Origin: Arsukibacterium perlucidum DSM 18276
Lineage (GTDB): Bacteria; Pseudomonadota; Gammaproteobacteria; Enterobacterales; Alteromonadaceae
Length of the DNA stretch: 64,000 nt
Assembly: GCF_000382165.1 (NCBI RefSeq)
Contig: NZ_KB907708.1
Span: 62,001-126,000, forward strand
Direction of reading: 5' to 3'
Below, piece after piece: positions 48,381 through 57,727 of the stretch. The position numbers were made by a program, and so were the translations under genes. The notes below the pieces were generated by a model. It was not told the DNA's origin and made no database searches. It saw nothing but the letters and a program-made list of their open reading frames with translations. Position 1 is the stretch's first letter; the number at the start of each line of letters is the position of its first letter.

Positions 48381-50243
48381 TCAGGCTTTAAAGATTTGCA
48401 CACTCTGGCGCAAACTTGCTGCCTGTTGTGCCACTTCCTCACTAATAGTCGCATTTTGGCGGGCATAGCCAAAAGTATCGTCAGATAAATCGCGTATTTT
48501 AACCACGTTTTTATTAACCTCGGCTGCGACATGGCTTTGCTCCTCAATCGCCGCCGCGATCTGGGTAGTCATATCCATAATATTGGTAACATCTGCAGTA
48601 ATCTCACCCAGTAACGTCATGGCAATACCCGCCTGCTCAGCGCTGTCATTACCTTGCTGCCGGCACTGCTGCATAGCTTCTACAATGTGGCGGGTGCGGC
48701 CTTGTAACGCGGCAATAATCTCTTCGATTTGCCCGGTCGATTGCGCCGTACGCTGCGCTAAATGACGCACTTCGTCTGCAACTACAGCAAAACCACGGCC
48801 CTGATCGCCAGCGCGGGCAGCTTCAATAGCAGCATTTAACGCCAGTAAATTGGTTTGCTCGGCAATACCACGAATAACATCAAGTACCGAACCGATAGTC
48901 TGACTGTCCTGCTCCAGCTCGGTAACAATGGTAGTTGCTTCCTTTAAGCGTTTGGATAACTGCTGGATCTGATTTACCGTTTGCTCTACTTCCTTACGGC
49001 CGCTGTTAGCATTCTGGTTAGTACTGTCTGCCTTAGCAGCTGTCATCTCAGTATTGCTGGCAATTTCATTAATGGTGGCGCCCATCTGCGTAACCGCAGT
49101 CGCCACCATATCGGTCTCTGATTGCTGGCGTTGCATGCCCTGGCTGGTGTCGGAAGTTGACTGAGCCAGCTCAGCTGTTGCCTGATCCAGCATAGACAAG
49201 GCTTCGTTTACGGTGCGGATTAAATGCTGCACATCGGCTAACATCGCGTTGAAATCCTGCGCCAGATGGCTCATTTCATCCTGGCCACTTTCATCCACCC
49301 GTTGCCGGAAATCGTGCTCAGTCCGAATTAAACCTATGGTATGGCAGACCGCTCTCACCGGACCAATAATACTGCTGCTGGTAAAGCCAACCAGCGCCAG
49401 CATCAACAACAATACGACAATAAAAATAATAACCGCCAGCTGTTTGGTACTACCAACTGCAGCCGTAATTGCTGCACTGGTTTCTTCTGACAAGGTTTTC
49501 AGGCTGGTTTCTGTCTGGTGAATTGCTGCACGCATCTGACCGGTCAGGCCTTCAGTTTCGCTCATTCCCAGTTGCTGCATACCGGCAACCAGACGATTAA
49601 AGCCTTCGCTGTAAGCAGTTGCAGCTGCCATGCCTGGCCGGTAGTCCTGCTGCAAGGTGGTTATGAATGTTGCAAAATCACGGTTAAAGCTTTCTACGTA
49701 ACGCAGATCAAGCCGCAGTAAAAAATCTTTTTCCTGACGGCGTAATTGTAGTAGCTGCAATTGCCACTCTGTTTCACCCGCTAAGACAAGTTGTTGCTCC
49801 AGGCTCTGAGCCGCTTCGCGCAAACGGCCTTGTAAACCTTCTTCCGGCGTTAAGCCCAGTTGTTGCTGCTGGGCCACCAGACTATTAAACACTTGCTGAT
49901 ATTCAGTGGTCAACTGACTGAACCTGTTTAGTGGTTCGACAGCAATATCATGGCGCTGCAGATGCTGACGCAGCGAACTGACCATGTCAGTTAACTCTTG
50001 AATACGGTCATTTAAGCGTTTTTGGTATTTCAGGTCGCTGCGCATCATAAAATCTTTTTCATGGCGTCGCAGCATCAATACTTTAGTATTTAATTGTTCT
50101 ACCAATTGCTGAGTTGAGGCCAGACTACTGAGTTGATTACTCTGGAAAAACAGGATAGCCAACATCAACAGCATGGCAATAATTAAAGCGAAAGCATTGG
50201 CTAACAACCGTTGTTTAATGGTCAACCGACGAAGAAGCTGCAT
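48381..50243 (-). CDS. Methyl-accepting chemotaxis protein with HBM sensor
   Basis: From ATG 50243 (GGTGAG about 8 bp upstream) the product has 620 residues. A first transmembrane helix is near 14-34, then a periplasmic helical bimodular (HBM) domain to about 270. The two modules repeat: LRRHEKDFMMRSDLKY near residue 55 and LRRQEKDFLLRLDLRY near 168, each followed by a GLTPEEGL/GMSETEGL-type turn. A second helix at about 275-297, HAMP, and a cytoplasmic signalling hairpin with [20 protein letters not shown] follow. HBM receptors such as McpS bind organic acids, so that class of ligand is likely but not shown. Confidence 0.92.
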   Translation of the reverse strand: MQLLRRLTIKQRLLANAFALIIAMLLMLAILFFQSNQLSSLASTQQLVEQLNTKVLMLRRHEKDFMMRSDLKYQKRLNDRIQELTDMVSSLRQHLQRHDIAVEPLNRFSQLTTEYQQVFNSLVAQQQQLGLTPEEGLQGRLREAAQSLEQQLVLAGETEWQLQLLQLRRQEKDFLLRLDLRYVESFNRDFATFITTLQQDYRPGMAAATAYSEGFNRLVAGMQQLGMSETEGLTGQMRAAIHQTETSLKTLSEETSAAITAAVGSTKQLAVIIFIVVLLLMLALVGFTSSSIIGPVRAVCHTIGLIRTEHDFRQRVDESGQDEMSHLAQDFNAMLADVQHLIRTVNEALSMLDQATAELAQSTSDTSQGMQRQQSETDMVATAVTQMGATINEIASNTEMTAAKADSTNQNANSGRKEVEQTVNQIQQLSKRLKEATTIVTELEQDSQTIGSVLDVIRGIAEQTNLLALNAAIEAARAGDQGRGFAVVADEVRHLAQRTAQSTGQIEEIIAALQGRTRHIVEAMQQCRQQGNDSAEQAGIAMTLLGEITADVTNIMDMTTQIAAAIEEQSHVAAEVNKNVVKIRDLSDDTFGYARQNATISEEVAQQAASLRQSVQIFKA

Positions 50244-50318
50244 AAATATCACTCACCAGGCTAATTGAAATATAAGATTAAATTACTTTAGTATATGTAA
50301 ACAGCAACAACGAATTAT

Positions 50319-52319
50319 TTAGCGCGGATAGGTGCGAAAAAATGCCAGCGCCTCAGTTTCAGGTAGTGGTTTGGCGATGTAATAACCCTGAACGGCATCA
50401 CAGGATAAGCTACGCAGTAAGTTTAGTTGCTCAACCGTTTCTACGCCTTCCGCCAGAATGCGCTTCCCTAACCCATGCGCCAGTTTTATCATGGTTTTAA
50501 CAATCATCATGTCGGAGTCATTCGAGGTCATATCCATGACGAAGCTGCGATCTATTTTAATTTTTTCAATTGGCATTTTACGCAAATAAGCCAGCGAGGA
50601 GTATCCAGTACCAAAATCATCTATCGATACCTTAATACCCATTTGCTGCAGTTCCAGCGCAAAGTTAGAGCCTTTCTCCATATCCTGCATCGCTGTGTTT
50701 TCTGTCACCTCTAACTCCACCATTTCCGGAGAAACCTTGTATTGTTGCAGCAAGCCCTTCAGTTCCTGTTTCAACCCCTCCTGCTCAAAATGAATAGGTG
50801 ACATATTGATCGCCAGCGGAATGTGAACTCCTTGCTGCTGCCAGCGCTGAATACTGGCAATAGCATTACGCAAAATAACTAAATCCAGCACCTGGCTCAG
50901 GCCAAGCTGCTCACAGAGTGGTAAAAACTCTCCCGGCATCAATAAGCCACGTTGTGGGTGTTGCCAACGCACCAATACTTCAAAACCCTCCAGTAAATTG
51001 CTGCGCAGGCTGAGCTGCGGCTGATAATACAACACAAACTGGTTTTCACTGATTGCCTGTAACAGTTCACTTTCCCAGGCCAGTAAACGGGCGGTTTCCT
51101 CTTCCATGCCGGTCTGATAACTGAGCCAGCTGGCTTGCAAACGCTTCGCCTGATGAAAGGCAATATTTGCCTGTTGCAGCAATTGTTCGGCACTATGAGC
51201 ATGCAACGGATATTGGGACAAGCCGATGCTGGTGGTCAGTTTAACCGGACCACTATCAAGTAAAAACGGTTTTTCAACCAACTGCTGGACATGCTGCAGG
51301 GTATATTGCAGCTGTTTCTCGTTAACGACATCCGCCAGCACCAATGCAAAAATATCGCCGCCAGTGCGGGCAATCAACGCCGGTTTAACAATACTAAGTT
51401 CAAAACGCCGGATCACTTCCCGTAAAATCCGGTCACCCTGTTTCAGGCCAACTGATTCATTAACGTTTTTAAATTTATCCAGCCCCAGCATGACCAGGTG
51501 CAAATTCCCAACGGGGTTAGTTGTAATCAACTGGTCGAGTTTTACTAATAAGGCATCACGATTAAGCGCCCCGGTAAGCTGATCGTGCTGATCCAGATAC
51601 CGGGTTTTTTCGGTCAGTTTCAGGTTAGTGTTTCGCTCATTTTCCTGCAACCAGATCACCAGCGAAAAACCCAGAGTAACCAGCAAGGTCAGTTCAATAC
51701 ATTTATAAATCATTAACTGGTACAACGAAAAATAGCTGCTTGACTGTAACAAATCGCCGATGATATTGCTCAGGTACAAAACGCCCCACAGCAGCAGGAC
51801 AATTGCCGACAGCCGCGGCCCCGCTCTGCGGTTACTGTTTCGCCATAACCACACGCCAGCGCTAAACAGCAGCATGCCACTGACAATAAACCGGGCGCTG
51901 AATTCCAGAAAAGGTTGCCATGGCGCTAATGCCGTTATCATTTCAGGTAGAAGTGCAGTGATGGTTGCCAGTAACATTACTATTATAAAATAAAAACTGG
52001 CAGGCCAACGTTGCTGATGCTCTGTGCTGTCAAAGAATTGCAGTCGATTACCAAGCAACATTAATAACGCAAATGCATAAAAGCAGAAGTGCATCAGCGT
52101 TACCAGCGGGAGTCTTACTACTGACGATCCAAGTGGCGAGTTGTTTATCAGTAAAACGGCGGTTTGATATCCTGCAAAAGCCAGAAAAGCCAGCAACCAG
52201 TACTTCAGATACGCTTGCCGGTAAACCCGCAGGTAGTACCAAAATAAAAGTACCATCAATAACGCTAAAACAGCTTGCGTTAAATACAGGGGTATTCTGG
52301 CGAATAGTTCTGCTGGCAC
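50319..52319 (-). CDS. Membrane GGDEF-EAL protein, probable c-di-GMP phosphodiesterase
   Basis: From GTG 52319 (AAGAGAG upstream) the product has 666 residues: about seven membrane helices in the first 220, then a GGDEF domain whose site reads GGDIF rather than GGDEF and has no RxxD inhibitory site, then an EAL domain. EAL catalytic elements are intact: EVLVRWQHP, the Asn in AINMSP, LEVTENTAM, DDFGTGYSSLAYL, KIDRSF and LAEGVET. It should hydrolyse c-di-GMP, with GGDIF perhaps a GTP sensor. It lies 75 bp upstream of the chemoreceptor gene on the same strand. A TTG start at 52358 is an alternative. Confidence 0.85.
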   Translation of the reverse strand: MPAELFARIPLYLTQAVLALLMVLLFWYYLRVYRQAYLKYWLLAFLAFAGYQTAVLLINNSPLGSSVVRLPLVTLMHFCFYAFALLMLLGNRLQFFDSTEHQQRWPASFYFIIVMLLATITALLPEMITALAPWQPFLEFSARFIVSGMLLFSAGVWLWRNSNRRAGPRLSAIVLLLWGVLYLSNIIGDLLQSSSYFSLYQLMIYKCIELTLLVTLGFSLVIWLQENERNTNLKLTEKTRYLDQHDQLTGALNRDALLVKLDQLITTNPVGNLHLVMLGLDKFKNVNESVGLKQGDRILREVIRRFELSIVKPALIARTGGDIFALVLADVVNEKQLQYTLQHVQQLVEKPFLLDSGPVKLTTSIGLSQYPLHAHSAEQLLQQANIAFHQAKRLQASWLSYQTGMEEETARLLAWESELLQAISENQFVLYYQPQLSLRSNLLEGFEVLVRWQHPQRGLLMPGEFLPLCEQLGLSQVLDLVILRNAIASIQRWQQQGVHIPLAINMSPIHFEQEGLKQELKGLLQQYKVSPEMVELEVTENTAMQDMEKGSNFALELQQMGIKVSIDDFGTGYSSLAYLRKMPIEKIKIDRSFVMDMTSNDSDMMIVKTMIKLAHGLGKRILAEGVETVEQLNLLRSLSCDAVQGYYIAKPLPETEALAFFRTYPR

Positions 52320-52420
52320 TTGGCGCTCTCTTATGTCTTGACGATTACACCTTAGCAAACAAATTACTTTTGCAGCAATACTTTGTTGAACGTAAAGCAG
52401 CGACGTTGCACATTATTACC

Positions 52421-52448
52421 TTGAGCTTGCAAAGCATAGCGCTATACT
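52421..52448 (+). promoter_or_regulatory. rraA promoter
   Basis: TTGAGC (52421-52426) and TATACT (52443-52448) are spaced by 16 bp, about 34 bp ahead of the rraA ATG. Both are near consensus. It lies in the gap to the divergent GGDEF-EAL gene. Confidence 0.6.
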
Positions 52449-52481
52449 GTGCAAAAGCTGTTACTGCCCACGGAGCCTTAC

Positions 52482-52967
52482 ATGGAATACAATACCTCAG
52501 AGCTATGCGATCTTTATGCGGATCAGGTGGACGTTGTTGAACCGATCTTTGCAAACTACGGTGGCAGACGTTCATTCGGCGGTCAAATTTATACTATTAA
52601 ATGCTTCGAGGACAACGGTCTGGTGCGTCAGGTGCTGGCCGATAACGGCGTGGGTAAGGTGTTGTTAATTGACGGTGGCGGCTCTGCCCGCCGCGCGTTA
52701 ATTGATGCAGAACTAGCCAGTCTGGCAGCCGGCAATGGCTGGGAAGGTATTGTTTGTTACGGCAGTGTTCGCGATCTGGATGCACTGGAAGATTTCGAAA
52801 TTGGTATTCAGGCCGTTAATGCGATCCCTATCGGTGCTGATGACAATGGTTTTGGTGAAACCGAAGTGCCGGTTAATTTTGCCGGAGTAACCTTCTTACC
52901 GGGCGATCATTTGTATGCTGACAGTACCGGCATTATTATGTCACCGGATCCGCTCGATATTGAATAA
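52482..52967 (+). CDS. rraA: Ribonuclease E activity regulator RraA
   Basis: RraA binds RNase E and dampens mRNA turnover. From ATG 52482 (GGAG 7 bp upstream) the product has 161 residues, matching E. coli RraA. It has the swivelling beta-beta-alpha fold, with the surface stretch [19 protein letters not shown] and [13 protein letters not shown]. An in-frame GTG at 52449 is less likely. Placement in the priA-ftsN-hslVU neighbourhood is typical. It is followed 17 bp later by hutG. Confidence 0.96.
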   Translation: MEYNTSELCDLYADQVDVVEPIFANYGGRRSFGGQIYTIKCFEDNGLVRQVLADNGVGKVLLIDGGGSARRALIDAELASLAAGNGWEGIVCYGSVRDLDALEDFEIGIQAVNAIPIGADDNGFGETEVPVNFAGVTFLPGDHLYADSTGIIMSPDPLDIE

Positions 52968-52984
52968 AAATATTGAAAAGCCAT

Positions 52985-54043
52985 ATGCTACAACGTTTTA
53001 CTATTAGTGATTTAAATGATCTTTGTGTCCGGCGCAGTGGCGAGAGCCGGCTTGGCCAGCAGCTACGGTTGCCTGACCCGGCTCTGTCAGTGGCTGAACT
53101 ATTAGCTGGCCATAAAGCTGACGGTGGCCAGTTTGTTTTGCTGGGCATTGCCGAGTGTATTGGCCCAAGAGCAAATATGGGTAACCCTGGGGCCGAACTG
53201 GGCTGGCAGGCTTTTTTACAACGCTTTTTAAATCTGCAACATAACGATAACCTGGTGCCTGAACACATTTTGTTACTGGGTCAGATCGACTGTGTCGATT
53301 TGCAACAACAAGCTACCACTCTGGATAATCAGGATCCGCAGCAATTGGCAACCTTGCGCCAGCTCTGTGCCGAGCTTGACCAAAGGGTCAACCAGCAACT
53401 TATTCCTATTTTTGAAGCCGGCCTGTATCCAATCGTAATCGGGGGCGGCCATAATAATGCCTATCCACTATTGCAGGCGCTGGCAGAGGTAAGCCAGCAG
53501 CCGGTAAATTGCGCCAACCTGGATCCCCACGCAGATTTCCGGCCGCTGGAAGGCCGGCATAGTGGTAATGGCTTCAGTTACGCCAGCGCAGCCGGTTATC
53601 TAGAGCACTATATGGTGCTGGGGCTTGATCTGCATAAAAACTCAGCAACCAGTCTGGCCATGCTGCATCAGGCTGGCGGCGAATACATCAGCTATCAGCA
53701 GGTCGCAGTCCGTCAGGAGTTAAGTTTTCAGCAGGCGTTAGATAAAGTGGTAGAACATTGTTGCCATGGCATAGCTGATATTGCTATCGAGCTGGATACC
53801 GACAGTATTCAGCAGATGCCGGCCAGTGCCCTTAATTATACCGGGCTGAGTGCAGAACAAGCGGCGCAGTTTGTATTTCAGCTGGCACGCTTACCCCGCG
53901 CCCGCTATCTGCATCTGGCCGAAGCGGCTCCGGCTTGTCATCCGGCCGGTCTTGCGGCTGGTATCAACCAATGCGGTCAGGTGTTGGCAACATTAGTGCT
54001 GGCTTTTATTAATGGCAAAGCGCTGCAACCGCCACAAATTTAA
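52985..54043 (+). CDS. hutG: Formimidoylglutamase
   Basis: HutG hydrolyses N-formimino-glutamate to glutamate and formamide, the last histidine-degradation step. From ATG 52985 the product has 352 residues in the arginase superfamily, somewhat longer than typical HutG (about 310-320). Metal ligands are visible: His in GGGHNNAYP near residue 154, DPHAD in NLDPHADFRPLEG near 180, and DTD in IELDTDSIQQMP near 275. Arginase or agmatinase are alternatives, but the hut cluster 1.6 kb away favours HutG. It sits behind rraA, not with hutI/U/H. Its stop overlaps the convergent GGDEF-EAL gene by 4 bp. Confidence 0.82.
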   Translation: MLQRFTISDLNDLCVRRSGESRLGQQLRLPDPALSVAELLAGHKADGGQFVLLGIAECIGPRANMGNPGAELGWQAFLQRFLNLQHNDNLVPEHILLLGQIDCVDLQQQATTLDNQDPQQLATLRQLCAELDQRVNQQLIPIFEAGLYPIVIGGGHNNAYPLLQALAEVSQQPVNCANLDPHADFRPLEGRHSGNGFSYASAAGYLEHYMVLGLDLHKNSATSLAMLHQAGGEYISYQQVAVRQELSFQQALDKVVEHCCHGIADIAIELDTDSIQQMPASALNYTGLSAEQAAQFVFQLARLPRARYLHLAEAAPACHPAGLAAGINQCGQVLATLVLAFINGKALQPPQI

Positions 54044-55566
54044 CCGGGGTGGCGATGTTGCCACTGGCGTAACCACGCCGGAAAACCACTCAGTTCAAAT
54101 GGCTGTGAATACCAGAACCCCTGCCCCCGCGAGCAGCCCATTCTTAGCAGCTTATCTTCAACTTCAGCACCTTCTACACCTTCTGCGATCACCCCCAAAC
54201 CAAGGTTGCGTGCCATATCAATAATTGCACCGGTAATCGCCATATGCGCTTCGGTTTTGTGTAATTCGCTGATAAAACTACAATCTACTTTGACATACTG
54301 CACTGGCAGCTGACGCAAATAAGCCAGAGATGAAAAACCAGTACCAAAATCATCCAGAGCCAGTTCAACGCCCAGCTGATGCAGTCGCTGCATCATTGCC
54401 ATAGTCCGGTCAGGCTCGGCTGACAAGGCATTTTCACTTATTTCCAGCATTAGCAGTTGCGGCTTTACCTGATATTTTTCAAATAACTGTTCCAATGCTT
54501 CTACCAGCTCATCGTGCAGCAAATCTTTGCTGGAAATATTGACCGCTATCCGGCTAACCAATTGCTGTTCAGTAAGGCTGGCAATGGTTTTAATAGCCTG
54601 CTCTAACACCCAAAGACTGAGTGGATAAATTACCCCCATCTCTTCTGCCAGAGCAAGAAACGCCTCTGGTGCCAGCAAACCTTTTTTCGGATGGCGCCAA
54701 CGAATGAGTACTTCAGCAGCCAGCACCTGACGGTTACGCATTGCCATTTGTGGTTGAACAAACAACACTAACTGATCTTCGTCAATGGCCTGGCGTAATT
54801 CTGCCATCAACGCCAGTTTTTCGGTGGTATAGTTGATCATGTCCGGCGCAAACATCAGACTGGCACCACGCTGCCACTGAAAATGCTGCAAAGCCAGATA
54901 GGCCCGCTCCAGTAGCTCATTCAGCTGAGTGCTGTGCTCAGGATAAAGCGATATCCCGACTCCCAGCCGATAATCAATGGCGCAACCGTGCACCAGCATC
55001 GGCTGTGGTACCGATTGTTGTAATTGCCTGGCTAAAAACTCAGCCCGCGCCGGCTGGTTACCAATATCAAGCCAGATAGCAAAATCAACACTACCCAGGT
55101 GACAGACCCGCACCGGTTGTTGCTGACGATATTCATAGGTCAGGATTTTGCTTTCGTCGGCAAGTTTATCGTTAATACGCTGGGCGATTTGGGCCAGAAT
55201 TAAATTGCTGTTGCTGTGGCCCAGCAGTTGGTTTATCTGGTCGAATTGCTCCACTTTAAGTAAAATCAGGGCGAACTGCTGATCCGGAGCACTTTTCAGC
55301 ACATCATCAAGCTTGCGTTGCAATGCATATTTATTAGGAAAGCCACTGATGTCATCGTGTAAGGAATAAAAGCCCTGTAAATCAGGTTTGGGTTGCAACG
55401 CCCGTTTGAGGCGGAACTTAAGCGCGACGATATAAATAAACGCCAACACCAATAACAGCAATAAAAGCAGGGTAACCGGCATAGCCGGCGCGGATTGATT
55501 AGCCATCGCCGGCCCGCTAACACTGACCAGCCCCAGAGCCGACAAACGAATAAATCCAATTACCAT
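54040..55566 (-). CDS. GGDEF-EAL protein with a degenerate GGDEF domain
   Basis: The 508-residue product starts with a hydrophobic segment and one transmembrane helix at about 29-49 (VTLLLLLLLVLAFIYIVAL). The GGDEF domain is decayed, with the active site reading GSVDF. The EAL domain is complete: AEVLIRWRHP, AVNISSKD, LEISENALS, DDFGTGFSSLAYL, KVDCSF and IAEGVEG. This predicts a c-di-GMP phosphodiesterase. The start lies 81 bp behind hutI on the same strand, so the HutC-controlled hutI promoter may read into it. The 3' end overlaps hutG by 4 bp. Confidence 0.85.
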   Translation of the reverse strand: MVIGFIRLSALGLVSVSGPAMANQSAPAMPVTLLLLLLLVLAFIYIVALKFRLKRALQPKPDLQGFYSLHDDISGFPNKYALQRKLDDVLKSAPDQQFALILLKVEQFDQINQLLGHSNSNLILAQIAQRINDKLADESKILTYEYRQQQPVRVCHLGSVDFAIWLDIGNQPARAEFLARQLQQSVPQPMLVHGCAIDYRLGVGISLYPEHSTQLNELLERAYLALQHFQWQRGASLMFAPDMINYTTEKLALMAELRQAIDEDQLVLFVQPQMAMRNRQVLAAEVLIRWRHPKKGLLAPEAFLALAEEMGVIYPLSLWVLEQAIKTIASLTEQQLVSRIAVNISSKDLLHDELVEALEQLFEKYQVKPQLLMLEISENALSAEPDRTMAMMQRLHQLGVELALDDFGTGFSSLAYLRQLPVQYVKVDCSFISELHKTEAHMAITGAIIDMARNLGLGVIAEGVEGAEVEDKLLRMGCSRGQGFWYSQPFELSGFPAWLRQWQHRHPG

Positions 55567-55647
55567 GGCGCTACCACACTTTATTACTGCCGCGTTGTAT
55601 TCTGCTGACAGCTTACGCCAAATTTACCGCTTGTAAAGCTGCCTGGA

Positions 55648-56868
55648 TTACAGCTTAATTACTTTTCCATTAACAATCAGCTGCTTAAGCTGATTAACTC
55701 CAAATTGATAACAAAGCTCAGCCGGCCTGTTGATACTATAGCAGGCAAAATCGGCCCGCATACCCCTCGCCAGCACTCCCCTGTCAGCTAATCCTAAGGC
55801 TGCAGCCGCATGCCGGGTTACCCCCAGTAGCGCTTCTTCCGGGGTTAAGCGAAACAAGGTGCAGGCCATATTTAACATTAATGGCAGTGAGCACAGTGGG
55901 GAGGTACCCGGGTTTAAATCAGTTGCCACGGCCATCGGTACACCATATTGACGCAATAGCTCAACCGGCGGTAGCTGGGTTTCACGCAAGAAATAGTATG
56001 CGCCAGGCAACAGTACTGCGACGGTGCCAGCTTCTGCCATCCTGGCCACTCCTGCCTCATCCAGAAACTCAATATGATCAGCCGACAAACCGCCAAACCC
56101 GGCAACTAAACTGCTGCCTCCAAGGTTAGACAACTGCTCTGCATGAGCCTTAACCGGCAATCCCAGTGCTTGCGCGGTAGCAAATACTTTCCGGCACTGG
56201 CTGATGCTAAAACCTATGCCCTCGCAGAACACATCGACGGCATCAACCAGTTTTCTGGTATGTAACCGGGGTAACATCTGACATACCGCATCAATATAAC
56301 CATCAGCATCGTCAGCAAATTCAGCTGGCAGAGCATGTGCCCCCAGAAACGTTTTAACTACTGTCGCTGGGTGATGTTTATCCAGTTCGACCGCCACTTC
56401 CAGCATTTTCTGCTCGGTCGCTAAATCCAGGCCATAGCCTGACTTTATTTCCACCGTGGTAACACCCTGGGCTAACAGGGTATTCAACCGGTCTTTGGCC
56501 AGCACAAACAATTGCTCATGGCTGGCAGCTCGGGTTGCCGCTACTGTAGCTTTAATACCGCCACCACTGGCAGCAATCTGCTGATAGCTGGCACCATTTA
56601 AACGCATTTCGAACTCATTCGCCCGGCTGCCAGCGTAAATAAGGTGGGTATGGCAATCAATAAAACCCGGCAGCAACCACTTACCCTGCATATCGTGTAG
56701 CGGCGTCGCCATCGCATCAAACTCAGGTAGCTCGCCGCGACTGCCAACAAAGACAATAATGCCATCCTTCACGGCCAGCACACCATTTTCAATAGCACCG
56801 TAAGGCATGCCGTTATTGGTCATGGTGGCAATATTGGCGTTAATCCAGATGGCATCAAACTGTTGCAT
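55648..56868 (-). CDS. hutI: Imidazolonepropionase
   Basis: HutI opens the imidazolone ring to give N-formimino-glutamate, the third step of histidine degradation. The 406 residues are an amidohydrolase with metal histidines in [15 protein letters not shown] near residue 72, His in [12 protein letters not shown], and Asp in [10 protein letters not shown] near residue 312. ATG 56868 has AGGAG about 7 bp upstream. It is divergent from hutC across a HutC operator. Confidence 0.96.
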   Translation of the reverse strand: MQQFDAIWINANIATMTNNGMPYGAIENGVLAVKDGIIVFVGSRGELPEFDAMATPLHDMQGKWLLPGFIDCHTHLIYAGSRANEFEMRLNGASYQQIAASGGGIKATVAATRAASHEQLFVLAKDRLNTLLAQGVTTVEIKSGYGLDLATEQKMLEVAVELDKHHPATVVKTFLGAHALPAEFADDADGYIDAVCQMLPRLHTRKLVDAVDVFCEGIGFSISQCRKVFATAQALGLPVKAHAEQLSNLGGSSLVAGFGGLSADHIEFLDEAGVARMAEAGTVAVLLPGAYYFLRETQLPPVELLRQYGVPMAVATDLNPGTSPLCSLPLMLNMACTLFRLTPEEALLGVTRHAAAALGLADRGVLARGMRADFACYSINRPAELCYQFGVNQLKQLIVNGKVIKL

Positions 56869-56896
56869 AAGGTTCTCCTGTTACGAACTATAAATA

Positions 56897-56924
56897 ATTT
56901 TACACCAACAACTTGTATATACAA
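56897..56924 (-). promoter_or_regulatory. hutI promoter
   Basis: On the minus strand TTGTAT (56924-56919) and TAAAAT (56902-56897) are spaced by 16 bp. The -35 lies inside the HutC operator, so bound HutC would block it. It also could allow read-through into the GGDEF-EAL gene behind hutI. Confidence 0.5.
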
Positions 56925-56925
56925 C
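56912..56925. promoter_or_regulatory. HutC operator palindrome
   Basis: The 12-bp core TTGTATATACAA (56913-56924) is a perfect palindrome and matches the known HutC operator pattern. It lies between divergent hutI and hutC, overlapping the -35 elements on both sides. Confidence 0.85.
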
Positions 56926-56998
56926 CAAATTACCGTATTTTTATTTATAGCAGTTTTCTAGTTAACAGCAGTAATTTTTACTCAGTAGCGGAGTCGTT

Positions 56999-57727
56999 AT
57001 GGCAGTTGCCAAATTTGCCGAGATAAAAGAGTTTATGTTAAGCCAGATTGAAATTGGTGCCTGGCCGGAGCATAACCGGGTGCCATCAGAAAATGAGCTG
57101 GCTGAGCAATTCAGTGTCAGTCGGATGACAGCCCGCCGTGCATTGCAGGAGCTGACTGAGCAGGGTATTTTGTACCGCACTCAGGGAGTTGGCAGCTTTG
57201 TGGCGGCACTGAAATCTCAATCCTCGTTACTGGAAATCCGCAATATTGCCGATGAAGTACAAGCCCGGGGCCACGCATATAGCGCCCGCTTGCTACAACT
57301 GACTGAACTGCCCTGTCCAACCATTATTGCCAGCGCCCTCGGTTTACGGCGCAATGAACCGGTATTTTTCTCATTAATTGTGCACCTGGAAAACAACCTG
57401 CCATTGCAACTGGAGGCACGCTATGTCAGTCCGCTGCAGGTACCTGACTATACCGCTCAGGACTTCAGTTACCAGACCCCACACCAATACTTAAGCCTGA
57501 TAGCACCGCTTACTGAAGCCGAACACACAGTTGAGGCCATCTGGCCGGATGACTTTACCTGTAAACATTTAATGCTGAAAAAAGCCGAACCCTGCCTGCG
57601 CCTGACCCGCCGCACATTTAGCCGCGAGGGCGCAGTCAGCCTGGCCTATTTAACATCACCAGGTAGCCGTTATCGCTTAGGCGGCCATCTGAATTTTTCA
57701 TTACCAAAAAGTATAGAGAGTATTTGA
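56999..57727 (+). CDS. hutC: Histidine utilization repressor HutC
   Basis: HutC represses hut genes and is released by urocanate. The 242 residues have a GntR winged helix at the N-terminus ([20 protein letters not shown], 27-46) and a UTRA ligand domain (about 95-235) ending [18 protein letters not shown] has GGAG 6 bp upstream. It heads hutC-hutU-hutH: its TGA overlaps the hutU ATG by one base. The operator ahead of it indicates self-regulation as well as control of hutI and, through the same transcript, hutU and hutH. Confidence 0.95.
   Translation: MAVAKFAEIKEFMLSQIEIGAWPEHNRVPSENELAEQFSVSRMTARRALQELTEQGILYRTQGVGSFVAALKSQSSLLEIRNIADEVQARGHAYSARLLQLTELPCPTIIASALGLRRNEPVFFSLIVHLENNLPLQLEARYVSPLQVPDYTAQDFSYQTPHQYLSLIAPLTEAEHTVEAIWPDDFTCKHLMLKKAEPCLRLTRRTFSREGAVSLAYLTSPGSRYRLGGHLNFSLPKSIESI

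Noticed and set aside
52073-52540. A 155-codon plus-strand frame between the GGDEF-EAL gene and rraA
   Set aside because: It is opposite the membrane region of the GGDEF-EAL gene and overlaps the start of rraA in another frame; no family match.
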